From Rhodobacteraceae bacterium F11138 (GTDB taxonomy: Bacteria; Pseudomonadota; Alphaproteobacteria; Rhodobacterales; Rhodobacteraceae): 64,000 nt of DNA. Below the pieces are notes generated by a model. It did no database searches, was not told the origin of the DNA, and saw only the letters and a program-made list of their open reading frames with translations. Location of the stretch: assembly GCA_016521575.1 (NCBI GenBank), contig JAEKDP010000011.1, positions 50,488 to 114,487 of the forward strand, in the 5' to 3' direction. Below, piece by piece: positions 47,699 to 55,661 of this stretch; the first letter of the stretch is position 1, and each line of letters begins with the position of its first letter. The translations under genes and the position numbers were made by a program.

Positions 47699-47944
47699 CT
47701 ATTTGGATATTTCGTCGATTGAGCCGATGATCAACGCATCCACCGGCGCGGTTTTCCCTTGGAAATAGGTGGCTGCGACTGAACCCTGGGTGACCAGAAC
47801 GGCTTCGTTGTCATCACAGCCAAGCGGATCGAAGGCGATCAGATGACCGCCGTCATCGGTCTCGATTTCCAGCAACGCCCCCGCGGGGAGGGTGTCGATA
47901 TGTCTGGACGACCAGACCTTTCCTTTGACGCGACCTTTTATCAT
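47699..47944 (-). CDS. BMC-P shell vertex protein (EutN/CcmL family)
   Basis: An 81-residue pentamer-forming protein that caps shell vertices. The family features are KGRVKGKVWSSRHIDTLPAG, then the core FDPLGCDDNEAVLVTQGSVA and the final ALIIGSIDEI. Its start overlaps the stop of the 140-residue gene (ATGA). Its presence, with BMC-H and BMC-T, shows that the locus encodes a closed compartment. Confidence 0.95.
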   Translation of the reverse strand: MIKGRVKGKVWSSRHIDTLPAGALLEIETDDGGHLIAFDPLGCDDNEAVLVTQGSVAATYFQGKTAPVDALIIGSIDEISK

Positions 47945-48363
47945 GCCTCAATCCTCTCGATCCGAATGCCTTTGCGGCGCGCTTCGTCTTGGGCCAGCGG
48001 CGTCAGGCGGGTGTGCTTGGGCAGGCGGATGGTTCCCGGGTTCAGCGCGGCGATGTCGCTTTCGGTCACCAGCTTCTTGTCCAGCACTGTGCCTGCAGGC
48101 CCGGGCGGGCTGCTGACGATTGCAGGCCTTGGCGACAGCTGGGAACAAGACCCGCCGCCAGCAAGTTCGTAGCGCAGCTGGCCGGCCTGAACCTGCGCGG
48201 CAAAGCCCGGATCCTGCGCCTTTGACAGAAGGTCTTGTGCGAAGCGGTTCAAATCGCTGCTTGAACTGATCCGGACGGTTTCCACCGCCGGGCCTGTCTC
48301 GGACCGAAGCGCAGCCAGTTCCTCGCGCAGGATTGCGCGTATCGCGTCTCGCAACTCGGACAT
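47941..48363 (-). CDS. Unassigned 140-residue microcompartment protein with encapsulation-peptide-like N-terminus
   Basis: The N-terminus SELRDAIRAILREELAALR is an amphipathic helix. It parallels the C-terminal encapsulation peptide of the aldehyde dehydrogenase in the same operon (ELRQLILQELRSLRGS). A Gly/Pro-rich linker follows the middle part (about residues 72-90). The C-terminal module VTESDIAALNPGTIRLPKHT, then RLTPLAQDEARRKGIRIE resembles the short N-terminal module of EutT-type proteins (TEA...LPADSRLTPSARE). No enzyme active site is visible. It overlaps both neighbours by 4 bp or less. It could be a scaffold linking cargo to shell. Confidence 0.75.
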   Translation of the reverse strand: MSELRDAIRAILREELAALRSETGPAVETVRISSSSDLNRFAQDLLSKAQDPGFAAQVQAGQLRYELAGGGSCSQLSPRPAIVSSPPGPAGTVLDKKLVTESDIAALNPGTIRLPKHTRLTPLAQDEARRKGIRIERIEA

Positions 48364-48974
48364 CACGCAGCCCCGGCATCGCGCAGGGCCGCTTCGGCCG
48401 CGTTTCTGGCGTTGCGCACATCGGCCTCGGTTCCGGCCAGGTATAGCCGTCCGTTGGCCCCGATCATGCGCATGTCGATCACCTTGATATCGGCTTCTTT
48501 CTCGGCCTCGTTGCAGGCCAGAATGGCATAGGCCGCCGATTGGCATTCCAGCAGATAGATACTGTCGCCGCCGATCACCATCGAGCCCAGCTTGTTGCGA
48601 TTCATCAGAAACGCGTGTTGGTCATCGACATTGGTCACCAGTTTCGAGGCGAGGATCTTGGGCTTTGCCACATCCGCCATCGACTGACCCAGTGCCTCGA
48701 GAATGGCCGCGGCACCGGAATGTACTTCGGCGGTGGAATGCGAATGAAACTGCAGCGTGCCAAACTGACGTTCCACCACCAGAAGACCGGCCCGTACATC
48801 CGCGCTTTTGAGGACGATATCGGTCAGGGCCTCGATATCCAGACCCGGCGCGATTTCTACGATCTGGGCGGCCATCCGAAGGCGCGGCAGCGTGCCGCGC
48901 ATCCATGTCGAGATATAGGCCAGCGTCTGCGGTTGAAGCTGGTCGATGAAGATGGAAGCACGTAATTCGGTCAT
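48363..48974 (-). CDS. BMC-T shell protein (tandem BMC domains), first of two
   Basis: A 203-residue tandem-BMC protein. Domain 1 contains QIVEIAPGLDIEALTDIVLK and VVERQFGTLQFHSHST. Domain 2 contains DDQHAFLMNRNKLGSMVIGG, YLLECQSAAYAILACNEAEK and GANGRLYLAGTEADVRNARN. It follows the aldehyde dehydrogenase gene with a one-base overlap, and its stop overlaps the 140-residue gene. Divergence from the second BMC-T is large, so the two probably form different tiles. Confidence 0.9.
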   Translation of the reverse strand: MTELRASIFIDQLQPQTLAYISTWMRGTLPRLRMAAQIVEIAPGLDIEALTDIVLKSADVRAGLLVVERQFGTLQFHSHSTAEVHSGAAAILEALGQSMADVAKPKILASKLVTNVDDQHAFLMNRNKLGSMVIGGDSIYLLECQSAAYAILACNEAEKEADIKVIDMRMIGANGRLYLAGTEADVRNARNAAEAALRDAGAA

Positions 48975-50494
48975 CAGGTGCTCCCTCGAAGGCTGCGAAG
49001 TTCTTGCAGGATCAATTGTCTCAGTTCATCCTTGTCGACCGCGGGTGCAGAGGCTGTCGGTTGAAGTTGTGGTTGGGTCGGCGCCGGAGCAGGGGTGTGC
49101 ATGGTGCCCGATAAGTCGATCCCGTCCAGATCGGCCGGTACATCCCGGCCGAAGGCGATCCGCGTCCAGTGCACCAGATGCTGAGGGCCGACATTCTCGC
49201 CGACCGAGGATCGGCCGGCATAACCCGTGCCGATCATGAAAGATGGCGGCAAATAGGTCGAAAAACCGGCCGCCCCCTGGCTGCAGGGCACGTTCACCAC
49301 CACGCGGTACACCGGCATGGCCTGGGAATAGGCGACCAGCCGCGCGTTGTCCGTGCCATGAAACGCCGCCGAATGTCCGGCCCCGCGTGTCGCACAATGT
49401 TTGGCAAAGGTGATCGCCTGCTGAAAATCAACCGCAGCGGTCAGGGTCAGCACCGGGCAGAGCTTTTCCTGGAAAAGCAGATCATCCTGACCGGGCCGCG
49501 GAACGACGGGCACCAGAATTCTGGTTGCGGGGTTCACCCGTATGCCTGCCTTGTCGGCAATCCAGGTCGCGGATTTGCCGATCGCCTCGGTATTGAAACC
49601 CTTGCCGGTCCACAGATAGTCACGCAACCGATCGGTGTCGGCGTCGTTGCAGATATGCGCGCCCGCAGTCCGAAGTGCACGTTCCACATTGCCCCGGTTC
49701 TCTTCCAGGGTCAGAACAATGCTCTCGTTGGTGCACAGGATCGCATTGTCGAAACTCTTGCTGTCGACCAGGCACTTGGCCGCCGCGTCGACATTGGCTG
49801 ACGGATCCACATAGGCAACCGCATTGCCCGAACCGACCCCCAGCGCCGGATTGCCCGAGGAGTACGCCGCGCGGACCATCGCGTTGCCGCCGGTCGCCAT
49901 GATCACGTTGATCTTGTCCGACGCCATGATATCTTTGACCAGGGGCACGGAGGGCTCTTCTACACATTGGATCAGACCGGAAGGCGCGCCTGCGGCCTCG
50001 GCCGCCGCCGCCAGGTGACGGGCCGCATCAGCAGAACATGCCTTGGCAAATGGGTGCGGGCTCAGCACGATGGCATTGCGGCTCAGGATTGCCAGCATCG
50101 CCTTGTAATAGACCGTTGCCACCGGATTGGTGACCGGGGCCAATGCGAACACGACCCCCGCGGGTTTAGGTATTTCGATGATCTTGCGGTCATGATCCAC
50201 GCGCGGCGCGGTAAGGTCCAGATCCCGGTAATAATCCAGCAGGTCATGGGTGCAGAGCCGGTTCTTGATCGTTTTGTGTTCGACCACGCCATAGCCGGTC
50301 TCGCGCACCGCCCAATCGGCGTAATCGGCCGCTTTTTCGTTTCCGGCCTTTGCGACCGCCTCGGCGATCCGCAATACGGCGTCATGATCGAAGGTCCGAT
50401 AGTATTTTGCCGCCCAGGCCGCGCGGCTGACCTTCATCCGGGCCGCCGACAGGTCACGATCGGGAACGCTCAGAAGTGCTCCGCCATCCATCAA
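48974..50494 (-). CDS. CoA-acylating aldehyde dehydrogenase with C-terminal encapsulation peptide
   Basis: A 506-residue enzyme of the PduP/EutE/AdhE branch, converting an aldehyde, NAD+ and CoA to acyl-CoA. Family motifs are IIEIPKPAGVVFALAPVTNP, the nucleotide segment IMATGGNAMVRAAYSSGNPA, and catalytic Cys254 in SFDNAILCTNES. After the enzyme ends, a Pro/Ala/Gln-rich linker (about 463-485) leads to an amphipathic helix ELRQLILQELRSLRGS at the extreme C-terminus. This is a typical encapsulation peptide that targets cargo to a shell. The start overlaps the aminotransferase stop (ATGA). With a C3 amino alcohol the aldehyde would be propionaldehyde; this is inference. Confidence 0.93.
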   Translation of the reverse strand: MMDGGALLSVPDRDLSAARMKVSRAAWAAKYYRTFDHDAVLRIAEAVAKAGNEKAADYADWAVRETGYGVVEHKTIKNRLCTHDLLDYYRDLDLTAPRVDHDRKIIEIPKPAGVVFALAPVTNPVATVYYKAMLAILSRNAIVLSPHPFAKACSADAARHLAAAAEAAGAPSGLIQCVEEPSVPLVKDIMASDKINVIMATGGNAMVRAAYSSGNPALGVGSGNAVAYVDPSANVDAAAKCLVDSKSFDNAILCTNESIVLTLEENRGNVERALRTAGAHICNDADTDRLRDYLWTGKGFNTEAIGKSATWIADKAGIRVNPATRILVPVVPRPGQDDLLFQEKLCPVLTLTAAVDFQQAITFAKHCATRGAGHSAAFHGTDNARLVAYSQAMPVYRVVVNVPCSQGAAGFSTYLPPSFMIGTGYAGRSSVGENVGPQHLVHWTRIAFGRDVPADLDGIDLSGTMHTPAPAPTQPQLQPTASAPAVDKDELRQLILQELRSLRGST

Positions 50495-51771
50495 GCAATC
50501 CTCCGCGAGGTTTTCAGAAGCTGGCGGGCCCGTGGCATGGCGGCGTCAAAGCGATCCATGATTTCCTGACACAGATCCACATCCTTCACCACGCCGGGCT
50601 TGAACTGAAGCACGCGCTTGTCGAGTGATGAGAAGATCGCCCAGACACCGTTTTCATAGAGCGCGCGCGAAACGGCGACGGCACCTTCGGGATGGTCGAA
50701 CTCCAGTCCCAAAACCACGCCCCGCTGGCGCACGCCACAGAATATGTCACTGTGGCGGGCCATCATCTCGGCCATGGATTGGGCGAAGAAATTGGCGACG
50801 AAATCGATGTTTGAAACAACCTCGGGTCGTTGCAGCATTTCGATGACGTGATGGCCGACCAGGCAGCCCAGTTCGGATCCGCCAGAGGTCGAGATATGCG
50901 CAGCGCCGTCCTCGATCTGCCATTGGCCGCATTCCTCGTTCACAAGACAGGCGCTGATCGGGTAGATGCCGCCGCCCAGCCCCTTGCCGCAGACAAAGAT
51001 GTCAGGCGTCAGCCCATAGCCCTGCCAGCCCCACATCACGCCGGTGCGCATCAGCCCGGTCTGAACCTCGTCGGAAATGAACTTGGCCCCGTATTTGTGG
51101 CAGAGATCCTGGCAGGTCTTGAGATATCCGTCATGCGGCAGCGGGAAGCCGTAAGTGGCGGGGATGGTTTCGATGATAAAGGCGGCGACGTCGCCCTTCT
51201 TCAGTTCGCGTTCCAGCGCATCGGCATCGTTGAACGGCACTTGAATGAACTCGTCGGGCCGATCCGCCAGAAAAATCTTGGTAAATCGCTCGTCACCTGT
51301 TGCCACCGACAGGCCCGAATGCCCGTGATAGCCCTTGATGATCGAAATGATCTTCTTGCGCTTGGTGGCATAGCGTGCGGTCTTGATCGCGATTTCGACG
51401 GCTTCGGCGCCACCGGCGCCAAAGACGGCGTACTTCATATGCGGCGCGGTCTTGACCAGCTTTTCCGCAAAGGCGGCGCGTGCGACCGAGGGGAACCAAT
51501 GGTTGCCCATGTCGAAATAATCGAGCCCGGATTTAAGCACGTCCACCAGCTCTCGATGTCTGTGGCCGAAGTTGTAGGTGCCGCCATTCAGGTGAAGATC
51601 AATCAGGCGCTTACCTGACATGTCATGCAGATAATAACCTTCGCGCCGATCGATCACCATCGGCGTGCCGGCATCTTTCCAAAAGCTGACCTTGCCCGGG
51701 TTCCAATATTCCGCCGCCTTTTCGAGCAGCGCCTCCTTGGAGTCGAAAGAGAAGTATCCGTAGTTAAACAC
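50491..51771 (-). CDS. Class III PLP enzyme, probable amino-alcohol-phosphate phospho-lyase
   Basis: A 426-residue fold-type I PLP enzyme of the class III aminotransferase family. It has the PLP-phosphate site GAGGAEAVEIAIKTAR (about 118-133), Asp234 in FISDEVQTG and the Schiff-base Lys263 in VCGKGLGGGIY. In RMM-type microcompartments the class III enzyme is proposed to act as a phospho-lyase, turning phosphorylated amino alcohol into aldehyde, ammonia and phosphate, as ethanolamine-phosphate phospho-lyase does. A plain transaminase remains possible. It is the first gene of the thirteen-gene operon, 136 bp from the divergent deoR-type gene. Confidence 0.9.
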   Translation of the reverse strand: MFNYGYFSFDSKEALLEKAAEYWNPGKVSFWKDAGTPMVIDRREGYYLHDMSGKRLIDLHLNGGTYNFGHRHRELVDVLKSGLDYFDMGNHWFPSVARAAFAEKLVKTAPHMKYAVFGAGGAEAVEIAIKTARYATKRKKIISIIKGYHGHSGLSVATGDERFTKIFLADRPDEFIQVPFNDADALERELKKGDVAAFIIETIPATYGFPLPHDGYLKTCQDLCHKYGAKFISDEVQTGLMRTGVMWGWQGYGLTPDIFVCGKGLGGGIYPISACLVNEECGQWQIEDGAAHISTSGGSELGCLVGHHVIEMLQRPEVVSNIDFVANFFAQSMAEMMARHSDIFCGVRQRGVVLGLEFDHPEGAVAVSRALYENGVWAIFSSLDKRVLQFKPGVVKDVDLCQEIMDRFDAAMPRARQLLKTSRRIA

Positions 51772-51790
51772 GCGAATCCCCTGTTCAGTT

Positions 51791-51848
51791 GGTCAACACT
51801 TGCCTAGTTTTGACCGACTTACAACAAAAAAGTCGTCATAACGGTCAA
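51791..51848. promoter_or_regulatory. Repeated GGTCAA half-sites in the divergent BMC/deoR promoter
   Basis: GGTCAA occurs at 51791-51796 and 51843-51848, and its inverse TTGACC at 51810-51815. The first two form an inverted repeat with a 13-bp spacer. All are inside the 136-bp region between the microcompartment operon and the DeoR-family gene, and are candidate operators for that regulator. Confidence 0.5.
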
Positions 51849-51907
51849 GTTTCCGCTATAACTCTCACAGTTTCGACGATAGATTGGCCAGCAGGAGGAA
51901 CTGTCTG

Positions 51908-52678
51908 GTGCAGAAACAGTCGAAAAAGGGCCGGCGGCAGGCACATATCCTGGAGAACCTCGACATCAATCCGGCGATGCGTGTGGGTGAACTGGCCGAC
52001 AAGCTCGACGTTTCTTCGGAAACCGTTCGCCGGGATCTGGCCGAACTGGATGCGGCGGGTCGGATCAGGCGTACCTATGGCGGTGCGGTCAGGACGACGA
52101 CGTTTGAACCGGTCCTGGCCGAGCGGCTGAAGCTGCATGTCACCGCGCGCGAGAAAATCGCGCGCCACGCGATGACTTTGCTGGAGGATGCGGACAGCCT
52201 GCTTATCGGCGGGGGGGCCACGACGTTGCACTTTGCCCGCGCGTTGAAATCCATCGATCGGCAGATCACTGTCCTGACCGCATCCTTCGGTATCGCCATC
52301 GAACTGGCCACAAACCCACTGATCGAGGTCATCTCGCTGCCGGGCAAGGTGGAGCCGAAGGAGGGTCTGCTCCACGGGCCCGAAACTCTGGAGTATATCA
52401 ATCGATATCGGACACCGATTGCTGTTATGGGGGCTTCGGGCATTGATGAAACCGGCGTCAGCGAAGCCCTGTTGAGCGCCGCGCAGGTCTATGAAGCGAT
52501 GATCCGGATCGCCGACCATACGATTGTGCTGGCCGACGGCTCAAAGATGGGCAACCGATCCCTGCGGCAGATCCTGAGCTGGGGACCGGACACGACCCTG
52601 GTAAGCGATACCGCGCCCACCAGCGCCATTCGCCATGCCTTTGATGAAGCGGGTGCAGCTTTCCGGATTGCGACCTGA
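51908..52678 (+). CDS. DeoR-family transcriptional regulator of the microcompartment operon
   Basis: A 256-residue regulator with the DeoR winged helix (MRVGELADKLDVSSETVRRD, then LAELDAAGRIRRTYGG, about residues 24-60). The sugar-phosphate-isomerase-like sensor has LIGGGATTLHFARAL, LLHGPETLEYINRYRTPIAV and VLADGSKMG. Such regulators usually repress until a phosphorylated intermediate binds, which fits a pathway with a kinase step. The start is the GTG at 51908, with aggagg nine bases upstream. It is divergent from the operon. Confidence 0.9.
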   Translation: MQKQSKKGRRQAHILENLDINPAMRVGELADKLDVSSETVRRDLAELDAAGRIRRTYGGAVRTTTFEPVLAERLKLHVTAREKIARHAMTLLEDADSLLIGGGATTLHFARALKSIDRQITVLTASFGIAIELATNPLIEVISLPGKVEPKEGLLHGPETLEYINRYRTPIAVMGASGIDETGVSEALLSAAQVYEAMIRIADHTIVLADGSKMGNRSLRQILSWGPDTTLVSDTAPTSAIRHAFDEAGAAFRIAT

Positions 52679-52796
52679 ATACTCTTGATATGATATCTTG
52701 AGATATCCAGATGAATAATGCCGCGTTTCGGGTGCTTGCACTTTGGACCTGTAACGCCCGAGTTCTGCCTGAATCCGGGTGATGCAGCCTGATCAG

Positions 52797-52985
52797 GCGG
52801 CGTTGGTTTCTGTGGCGCCGGTCCCCCCGACGCCGTTTCGGAACTTGATGCCTTGGCGTTCTTGCGCGGTGGCACTGATGGCGTCAGCACCACACACGGC
52901 AATCGCCTCGTGGCATTTTCGGGTGTCATGGGCCCCATCCGCCGTGACCTTGACGGCTCGAACCTCCGTGCTTGCGCGCGATCTT
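52797..52985 (-). pseudogene. IS5-family transposase fragment
   Basis: One minus-strand frame reads RAVKVTADGAHDTRKCHEAI, then AVCGADAISATAQERQGIKF, which resembles the second-Asp region of IS5-family transposases (V.ADGAYDTR.CH.AI...GA). The flanking transposase parts and termini are missing. It lies between the deoR-type gene and the dihydroxyacetone kinase operon, at the seam of two catabolic modules. Confidence 0.6.
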
Positions 52986-53034
52986 GTGCAGCCAACAGCG
53001 CGCGGTCGGTATTCAGCGCTGCGTTTTCATGGGA

Positions 53035-54654
53035 TCAGCTTGCGAGATGCTCAAACAACCGCGCGACGGCTTCGGCGCCCGGGTCAATGTGGCCTTCCAG
53101 CTGTTCGGCATTGATATAGCTGGCGCGCCCTGCCTTCGCTGACGTCAGGGTCGCCGTGTAGTTGGCGCCCTTTCGTGCAGCAGCCGCCGCAGCACCTATG
53201 CCAGCACCCAGCCCGTCCAGGGCGGGCAACAAGGCATCCACCATGGTCCGGTCTCCGGGGTTTGCGCCACCAATCTGACGCATCCTGGCGAGGCCCGTCT
53301 GCAACGCGTCCTTCATCGGCAGCCCCGATGACGACGCATCGCCCGCGGCAGCAAAGAAGATGGCAAGCAACACACCGGAGGAGCCCCCCATCGTCTGGCT
53401 CAGCTCAAGCCCGATGGCGCGATAAAGCTGTGTGTGATCTGCCAGTGGAAGCGTGTCCATCGCATCAATCAGCGCTCGGGCGGCTGTGGCAAGCGTTGAT
53501 CCGGTGTCACCATCCCCGGATTTTGCATCCAGCAGATTGAGGTCCGCCTCGGACGCAATCAGAACGTTGCAGCACGCGGTCAGGAACGTCTTTGTCGGTT
53601 CATGAGCCGACGCGGGGGCTCGGATCGGGGACAGCCCATCGGGCAACGGCAAGACCTCCGGGATCTGCACCTTGTTACAGCCCGGCCAAGCCGGCGCGCC
53701 CACGGATTGCGCCAACAGGTCTTCGTCCCCGTTCGACAGCTCCATCAACGAGATTGAAAACCCGTGCATGTCCAAAGCGGTCATCATCGCATCAGGCCCG
53801 ATCACGTGGCGAATATGCTGACCCATGTCAGAGGCCAATAGGGTTTCGGTAAGAATTGACATCTCAAGAAACGATGCACCGCCAAGGTTGTTGATCAGCG
53901 CCACGTGAGGCGTTTTGGGCATGCCAGCGGCCAGCTTTTCAGACATCAGCGCAATGGCATTTTTCGCACCGCTGGACGCCACCTGTTCAACGCCCGCCTC
54001 GCCGTGAATGCCCAGACCCAGTTCGGCCATGCCCTGAGGGACGCGGTCCTCTTTCAAAGATCCCGGAACCGTGCACGTGTCCAACGACATGCCAATGCTG
54101 CGGGTGGATTTGATGACCCGTTCGGCAGCCAGCGTACAGGCCTCGAGATTGGCACCGTTTTCAGCCATTGCGCCCGCGATCTTGTGGACAAACAAGGTCC
54201 CTGCCACGCCGCGAGCCTGGGGTAGGTCCGGCAAGGCCACATCGTCATCCACGATCACCATCGACACCTTGTGCCCAAACGCCCGCGCCCGTTCTGCCGC
54301 CAAGCCAAAGTTCAACCGGTCGCCGGTGTAGTTCTTGACGATCAGCAGGCAGCCTGCGGGACCTGTTACGGCGAGGATTCCCGCCAGGACCGCATCAACA
54401 GAAGGAGAGGCAAAGACATCGCCGCAAACGGCCGCGGTCAACATCCCTTCGCCCACATATCCTGCATGCGCCGGTTCGTGACCAGACCCACCACCGGACA
54501 CCAAGGCGACCTTGGATTTGTCCCAGTCCGACCTGACAACAACGCGAATGTGCGGGTAGCCATCCAGCCGTGTCAATTTGCCCCCCGCCGCGGCAATGGT
54601 TCCGTCGATGGCCTGCGTGACCATATCTTCTTTGGCATTGATAAAGTGTTCCAT
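53035..54654 (-). CDS. ATP-dependent dihydroxyacetone kinase (DhaK-DhaL fusion)
   Basis: A 539-residue single-chain kinase phosphorylating dihydroxyacetone to its phosphate. The N-terminal DAK1 domain has ALVSGGGSGHEPAHAGYVGE and the substrate-binding His217 in GLGIHGEAG. After a linker near 330-355 the DAK2 domain has the Mg-ATP loop AKSGDGDTGSTLA (Asp381, Asp383) and MGGSSGVLLAIFF. The fusion is the ATP-using type, unlike the PTS-dependent three-subunit type. It closes the operon behind an ABC importer, so imported substrate would be phosphorylated directly. Confidence 0.93.
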   Translation of the reverse strand: MEHFINAKEDMVTQAIDGTIAAAGGKLTRLDGYPHIRVVVRSDWDKSKVALVSGGGSGHEPAHAGYVGEGMLTAAVCGDVFASPSVDAVLAGILAVTGPAGCLLIVKNYTGDRLNFGLAAERARAFGHKVSMVIVDDDVALPDLPQARGVAGTLFVHKIAGAMAENGANLEACTLAAERVIKSTRSIGMSLDTCTVPGSLKEDRVPQGMAELGLGIHGEAGVEQVASSGAKNAIALMSEKLAAGMPKTPHVALINNLGGASFLEMSILTETLLASDMGQHIRHVIGPDAMMTALDMHGFSISLMELSNGDEDLLAQSVGAPAWPGCNKVQIPEVLPLPDGLSPIRAPASAHEPTKTFLTACCNVLIASEADLNLLDAKSGDGDTGSTLATAARALIDAMDTLPLADHTQLYRAIGLELSQTMGGSSGVLLAIFFAAAGDASSSGLPMKDALQTGLARMRQIGGANPGDRTMVDALLPALDGLGAGIGAAAAAARKGANYTATLTSAKAGRASYINAEQLEGHIDPGAEAVARLFEHLAS

Positions 54655-54665
54655 GGTGCCCTCCC

Positions 54666-55661
54666 TTAGGCCACGCGCGCGCCGTTGGCGTCAAAATAAT
54701 ATGGTGTGTCGGGGCGAATTTTGACGATGTCGCCCTCGCTTAGTTTGGTGTGGGGGTCGGTCACTGTGATCAGAGCGTGATTTTTGAATGCCAGATGCAA
54801 TCGTGTCTGATCGCCGAGACGTTCGACCCGTGTGACAATGCTGTCCTCGCCATCGCCTTGCACAATATGTTCCGGCCGCAGCCCGATTGACGCCGCACCC
54901 TGCGGCGCACCACCAAACACATCAGCCGGCAGCACGTTGATGCGCGGCTGGCCCAAACGGCTGGCCGCATAGACGCTGACGGGATTTTCGTAGATTTCAC
55001 GCGGGGTGCCGAACTGTACCAGCTTGCCGTGGTCCAGAACGCCCACATGGGTCGCCATGGTCATCGCCTCGATCTGATCGTGCGTCACATAGAGCATCGT
55101 TGCACCTGAATTGGCCTGAATGCCCTTCAACTCAATCCGCAGATCCGAGCGCAATTTGGCGTCCAACGAGCTGAGTGGTTCATCCATCAGATACACGGAC
55201 GGCTTGCGCACCAACGCCCGCCCGATGGACACGCGCTGCATCTCGCCGCCAGACAAGGCCGTCGCTTTGTTGTCCAGCTTATGGCTGATCTGCAAAACCT
55301 CGGCGACCTCACCAACCTTCTGGTTGATCACCTGCTGCGGGGTTTTCAGGATTGGCGATTTAAGCGGAAACTCAAGGTTCTGGCGCACGGTCAAATGCGG
55401 ATAGAGCGAGTATTGCTGGAACACCATCGCCACGTCCCGTTGCGCAGGCGTCAACCCAGCCATATCGCGGCCACCGATGAACACGGACCCCGCGTCTGGG
55501 CGATCCAGACCGGACACCATGCGCAAGGTCGTTGTCTTTCCGGCCCCTGTCGGGCCAAGCAGCACCACAAAGGACCCGTCGGGCACTGTCATGGTCACAG
55601 CGTCCAACGCAGTCTGGTCGCCAAAGGATTTGGACACATTGGTCAGGGTCACATCAGCCAT
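54666..55661 (-). CDS. Sugar/polyol ABC transporter ATPase (second of two)
   Basis: A 331-residue MalK-type ATPase with Walker A GPTGAGKTT, Q-loop MVFQQYSLYPHLTV, signature LSGGEMQRVSIGRALV, Walker B VYLMDEPLSSLD and a C-terminal TOBE region (IGLRPEHIV). The start at 55661 overlaps the end of the other ATPase gene by 8 bp. Two different ATPases in one operon is the pattern of glycerol-type (GlpS/GlpT) importers of rhizobia and relatives. Confidence 0.9.
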   Translation of the reverse strand: MADVTLTNVSKSFGDQTALDAVTMTVPDGSFVVLLGPTGAGKTTTLRMVSGLDRPDAGSVFIGGRDMAGLTPAQRDVAMVFQQYSLYPHLTVRQNLEFPLKSPILKTPQQVINQKVGEVAEVLQISHKLDNKATALSGGEMQRVSIGRALVRKPSVYLMDEPLSSLDAKLRSDLRIELKGIQANSGATMLYVTHDQIEAMTMATHVGVLDHGKLVQFGTPREIYENPVSVYAASRLGQPRINVLPADVFGGAPQGAASIGLRPEHIVQGDGEDSIVTRVERLGDQTRLHLAFKNHALITVTDPHTKLSEGDIVKIRPDTPYYFDANGARVA

